Below, in pieces: positions 60,630-64,000 of a DNA stretch of 64,000 nt. Each line of letters starts with the position of its first letter. Position 1 is the first letter of the stretch. The notes beneath the pieces were generated by a model that worked only from the letters and a program-made list of their open reading frames with translations, was not told where the DNA came from and made no database searches. This stretch comes from Liolophura sinensis. Taxonomy: Eukaryota; Mollusca; Polyplacophora; Chitonida; Chitonidae. The DNA lies in NCBI RefSeq assembly GCF_032854445.1, contig NC_088302.1:58012237-58076236 (forward strand), read 5' to 3'. The translations under genes and the position numbers were made by a program.

Positions 60630-60879
60630 ACGAGAGTTTAAGACACTGAAGAAGTTGTCGTGCCTGCTTGGTCTGAACACGGCTGTGACACTGACAGCAG
60701 GGAAGGTGGTCACATTTCTGACATTCTGCCTATATCTTATTCTGCATGGTATTCCTTCAGCCAAGCAGGTCTTCACCACCATGGCACTGTACGAGACGCT
60801 ACGTGTGAGTGTCAGCATATTGCTGCCCTCTGGTGTCATGTATGGGAAACAAGCACACCGAACTCTTAGAAAAATCCAG
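60630..60879 (+). CDS. ABCC4-like: ABCC4-like transporter, exon g (TM5-TM6)
   Basis: A 250-bp exon: one base completing Arg, then 83 codons, ending in phase 0 at KIQ. It encodes REFKTLKKLSCLLGLN, VVTFLTFCLYLIL (TM5) and VFTTMALYETLRVSVSILLP (TM6), then HRTLRKIQ. ABCC4 has the equivalent S-S-C-L-R-G-M-N, V-F-V-T-F-T-T-Y-V-L-L, V-T-L-Y-x-A-V-R-L-T-V-T-L-F-F-P and S-I-R-R-I-Q. Acceptor GTTGTGTTTTCAG, donor ATCCAG/GTAATT. A frame on the opposite strand (60519-60935) is the shadow of this exon. Confidence 0.95.
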
Positions 60880-61214
60880 GTAATTGAGTTCATCACTTTG
60901 TTATAATACAAGTTGGCAATTCTTTCCATTGGCATGGTTTGAAGTCAAATCAACTTCCATTTGTCAGTGTGATGTTTGGTTTTGTATTAATTGTTCAATT
61001 TTGTATCAACTATTCCATACATTTTGTTCTCAAGGAAGATAGTTATTGTTGTGAGTTCTCCAATCTCTGTGTAAACATGTCCAAATAAAATGCAACATTG
61101 AAAAAATATATTAATTTTTTTTTGGTTTGTCCAAACCAATACCTTTAATTTTATGAATACACTTGTTTTCAAACCTGAAATCAGAAAATATTGAGATGAT
61201 CAAATTGCGCGAGT
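60880..61214 (+). other. Intron, unique part
   Basis: A+T-rich single-copy intron sequence, no exon seen. Confidence 0.7.
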
Positions 61215-61590
61215 TAAGGGTGACTGTACGTACATGTATGAGATGTAATGTTAAGAGCTAATGTGTACATGTATGAGATGTACATGTAGTGTTAAGAGCT
61301 AATGTGTACATGTATGAGATGTACATGTAGTGTTCAGAGCTAATGTGTACATGTATGAGATGTACATGTAGTGTTCAGAGCTAATGTGTATATGTATGAG
61401 ATGTACATGTAGTGTTCAGAGCTAATGTGTACATGTATGAGATGTACATGTAGTGTTCAGAGTTAATGTGTATATGTATTAGATGTAGTGTTCAGAGCTA
61501 ATGTGTATATGTATTAGATGTAGTGTTCAGAGCTAATGTGTACATGTATGAGATGTAGTGTTCAGAGCTAATGTGTACATGTATGCATTG
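61215..61590. repeat. 41-bp minisatellite, about 9.5 copies
   Basis: The core is GAGCTAATGTGTACATGTAT with GAGATGTACATGTAGTG. Some right-hand units have lost 8-10 bp of the ACATGTA part. It lies in the intron between exons g and h. Confidence 0.95.
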
Positions 61591-61654
61591 GATCACTTGT
61601 GGCACTGTTTGTGTTATATGCACATCTGCTAGATGTCCTTACTTTGACCTTCAG

Positions 61655-61765
61655 AAAATGTTACTGCTGGAGGAGAGAGGTTTTCATACCCTTGGCATTG
61701 GCTTATCCTCCTGCTCAGAACAACTGGCAGTAAGGATCGAGGATTACACAGGACTCATTGACAAG
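61655..61765 (+). CDS. ABCC4-like: ABCC4-like transporter, exon h (linker to NBD1)
   Basis: A 111-bp exon, 37 codons, phase 0 at both ends. It encodes KMLLLEERGF and LAVRIEDYTGLIDK. The position corresponds to the ABCC4 sequence F-L-L-L-D-E-I...V-H-V-Q-D-F-T-A-F-W-D-K that leads into nucleotide-binding domain 1. The aromatic of the F-W-D (A-loop) position, which normally stacks on the adenine of ATP, is not conserved (GLID). The acceptor is CTTTGACCTTCAG and the donor ACAAG/GTACTG. Confidence 0.88.
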
Positions 61766-61964
61766 GTACTGGAAGCACTTCTCTACAGGGGATTAGTATG
61801 TATGGCTTATGACTGGACAGTATCATGTTAAAATTATTATCAACTCCCCCTGCTTTACCCCTCATCTATGTTTGTGTAGGTACAGTTATGTCATACTTAG
61901 CAAAATACAGATGTTTCATTTCCAGGCTTCTTTTTGATCAGTGTGACAGTTGTAGTGAAAGTGT

Positions 61965-62420
61965 AATAATTATGTAAGTGTAAAGATGTGGGAATGTAAT
62001 GCAAGTGTAGATGTAATAATTGTGTAAGTGTAAAGATGTGCGAATACAGTGCAAGTGTAGACATGTAATAATTGTTTAAGTGTAAAGATGTGCGAATGTA
62101 ATGCAAGTGTAGACGTAATAATTGTGTAAGTGTAAAGATGTGCGAATACAGTGCAAGTGTAGACATGTCATATATAAGTGTAAAGATGTGTGAATACAAT
62201 GCAAGTGTAGACATGTAATAATTATAAAAGTGTAAAGATGTGCAAATACAGTGCAAGTGTAGACATGTAATAATTGTGTAAGTGTAAAGATGTGTGAATA
62301 CAGTGCAGGTGTAGACATGTAATAATTATATAAGTGTAAAGATGTGTGAATACAGTGCAAGTGTAGACATGTAATAATTATATAAGTGTAAAGATGTATG
62401 AATACAGTGCAAGTGTATCA
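61965..62420. repeat. 52-bp minisatellite, about 8.5 copies
   Basis: The core is GTAAGTGTAAAGATGTGCGA with ACATGTAATAATT. It lies in the intron between exons h and i. One unit (about 62165) has a deletion. Confidence 0.94.
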
Positions 62421-62583
62421 ATCAAATCACCAATCAAAGAAATATACAAATAATGATATAAGTGTAATCATGTAATAATGATGTATTAAAGTGTTAAAAT
62501 AAATATACTGTACACATAAATATTGAATATGAATCTGCTTTTAGAATTTCTTAAAAATGGTTTCTAACATGTTTTATTTTCAG

Positions 62584-62634
62584 GGTACAGAAAGTTGTGT
62601 GGTTGTCTCTGATGTCCAGCTTAGCTTAGAAAAG
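62584..62634 (+). CDS. ABCC4-like: ABCC4-like transporter, exon i (first strand of NBD1)
   Basis: A 51-bp exon, 17 codons, phase 0 at both ends, acceptor TTTTATTTTCAG, donor GAAAAG/GTAAGG. It encodes GTESCVVVSDVQLSLEK, matching the beginning of NBD1 in ABCC4 (A-S-E-T-P-T-L-Q-G-L-S-F-T-V-R-P-G), just before the segment leading to the Walker A loop. Walker A itself must be in an exon beyond the window. The assignment rests on position, phase and weak similarity. Confidence 0.75.
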
Positions 62635-62690
62635 GTAAGGGGCTGGAATACAAAACCACTTTATTGAACAATACATTTTAGAAGTTATAG

Positions 62691-62957
62691 GGGCCTTCGT
62701 GGTTCAGTTGGTTAGCGCGCTAGAGCAGAGTAATAACCCAGGAGCCTCTCACCAATGCGGTCGCTGTGAGTTCAAGTCCAGCTCATGCTGGCTTCCTCTC
62801 CGGCTGTAACTGAGAAGGTTTGCCAGCAACCTGCAGATGGTTGTGGGTTTCCCACGGGCTCTGCCCGGTTTCCGCCCGCTATAATGCTGGCCGCCATCGA
62901 ATAAGTGCAACATTCTTGAGTGCGGCGTAAAACACCAATCAAATAAATCAGTAAATT
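62691..62957 (+). mobile_element. Full-length SINE in the last visible intron
   Basis: The same SINE family: GGTTCAGTTGGTTAGCGCGC head, GAGTTCAAGTCC B-box-like, CCGGTTTCCGCCCGC, and end GCGGCGTAAAACACCAATC with AAATAAAT. A clean target duplication is not obvious (possibly TTATAG/TTATAAG). It lies in the intron after exon i. Confidence 0.94.
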
Positions 62958-63180
62958 ATAAGTAAGCTAATAAATCACATGTGGCACTGATCGATCTGCT
63001 CTGGATTTTAGTTTGAAATATGACAAAGGATTGAAATGAGGAAGATGTACCTCAGTCTAGTGCAAGCATAAGAAAAAGTTAGCTGCTCATTGGCTTTAGA
63101 GCATACTGTTTGCTAGCAGCTTCATTGAGCTGACTGTGACTTTAGACTGCACTGTTGGTTAGCAGCTTCATTCAGCCGAT

Positions 63181-63451
63181 TGGGGGCCTCCGGGGCTCAG
63201 TTGGTTAGCGTGCTAGCGCAGCGTAATGTTCCAGGAGTCTCTCACCAATGTGGTCGCTGTGAGTTTAAGTCCAGCTCATGCTAGCTTCTTCTCCGGCCGT
63301 ATGTGGGAAGGTCTGTCAGCAACCTGTGGATGGCCGTGGGTTTCCCCCGGGCTCTGCCCGGTTTCCGCCCACCATAATGCTGGCTGCCGTTGTATAAGTG
63401 AAATATTCTTGAGTACAGCGTGAAACACCAATCCAAAAAAAAAAAAAAAAA
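63181..63451 (+). mobile_element. Full-length SINE with 13-bp target duplication and poly(A)-like end
   Basis: The same family, with GGGCTCAGTTGGTTAGCG head and a tail ending in a run of about 17 A. TCATTCAGCCGAT (63168-63180) is repeated as TCATTCAGCTGAT (63452-63464), a target duplication with one mismatch. The element inserted into the GCTGACTGTGACTTTAG repeat that continues on both sides. Confidence 0.95.
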
Positions 63452-63459
63452 TCATTCAG

Positions 63460-63960
63460 CTGATCGTGACTTTAGAACACGCTGTTACTTAGGGGCTTTA
63501 TTGAGCTGACTGTGACTTCAGAACACAGTGTTAGTTTTCTGACTTTGGTTTTAGAACACACTGTTAATAAGCTGACTGTGACTTTAGAGTACTGTTAGCT
63601 GACTGTGACTTTAGAACACTGTTAGTTAGCTGACTGTGGCTTTAGAGTACTGTTAGCTGACTGTGACTTTAGAACACTGTTAGTTAGCTGACTGTGACGT
63701 TTGAACACTCTGTTACTTAGGGGCTTCATTGAGTTGACTGTGACTTTAGAACACACTGATAGTTAGCTGACTGTGACTTTAGAATGCTGTTAGCTAACTG
63801 TGACTTTAGAACACTGTTAGTTAGCTGACTGTGACTTTTGAACACACTGTTACTCAGGGGCTTCATTGAGCTGACTGTGACTTTAGAACACACTGTTAGT
63901 TAGCTGACTGTGACTTTAGAACACACTGTTAGTTAGCTGACTGTGACTTTAGATCACATG
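63460..63960. repeat. Roughly 29-bp minisatellite, about 16 copies
   Basis: The core is AGCTGACTGTGACTTTAGAA then CACACTGTTAGTT. Copies with an inserted GGGGCTTCATTGAG segment recur at about 63485, 63720 and 63855. Related copies lie before the SINE at 63070-63180. The array continues almost to the right edge. Confidence 0.93.
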
Positions 63961-64000
63961 TTAGTTGATTCACTCAGTAACTTTGTTCAAGACCCAAAAG

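Noticed and set aside
60580-60906. Alternative frames on both strands over exon g.
   Set aside because: The transporter frame gives ungapped continuity with ABCC4 and correct splice phases; the others are shadows.

Overview
This is eukaryotic nuclear DNA, most likely from a lophotrochozoan and probably a mollusc. Genes are split into short exons with GT/AG introns. Copies of one tRNA-derived SINE with target-site duplications are scattered through the window. The palindromic ACATGTA motif recurs everywhere. No bacterial gene, operon, rRNA, tRNA gene or CRISPR array is visible.

The only gene I can identify is on the + strand in the right-hand third. Ten exons between 39494 and 62634 encode a continuous stretch of about 411 residues of an ABC transporter of the ABCC4 (MRP4)/CFTR clade: the N-terminal linker, all six helices of transmembrane domain 1 and the lead-in to nucleotide-binding domain 1. 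All splice phases agree and no exon has a stop. Exon 1 was not found, and the exons for NBD1 onward lie beyond the right edge. The protein is divergent exactly where transmembrane domain 1 should contact the NBDs.

By my rough sum, about two thirds of the window is tandem repeat: some 40 separate minisatellite arrays with unrelated units of 18 to 91 bp. Many units have lengths divisible by three and no stop codon, which creates long open frames, often on both strands. I treat these as artefacts. Unique sequence lies between the arrays. In the left 39 kb it holds a few low-confidence exon candidates (14338-14526, 26454-26589, 30110-30151) that I cannot assign to a protein.

The most striking observation is how arrays relate to exons. 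Exon 56413-56619 lies between two arrays: the units on its left carry a copy of its own 3' splice site and first bases, and those on its right carry its last bases and 5' splice site. The array after exon 49601-49718 also begins as copies of that exon's end. The same signature marks the candidates at 14.3, 26.5 and 30.1 kb. This suggests that exon-intron junctions seeded the arrays by tandem duplication, leaving dozens of decoy splice sites inside the introns. Other notable features are a SINE inserted 12 nt upstream of an acceptor AG, an 82-bp near-perfect inverted repeat created by an inversion inside an array, and a SINE tail separating two differently homogenised halves of one 45-bp array.
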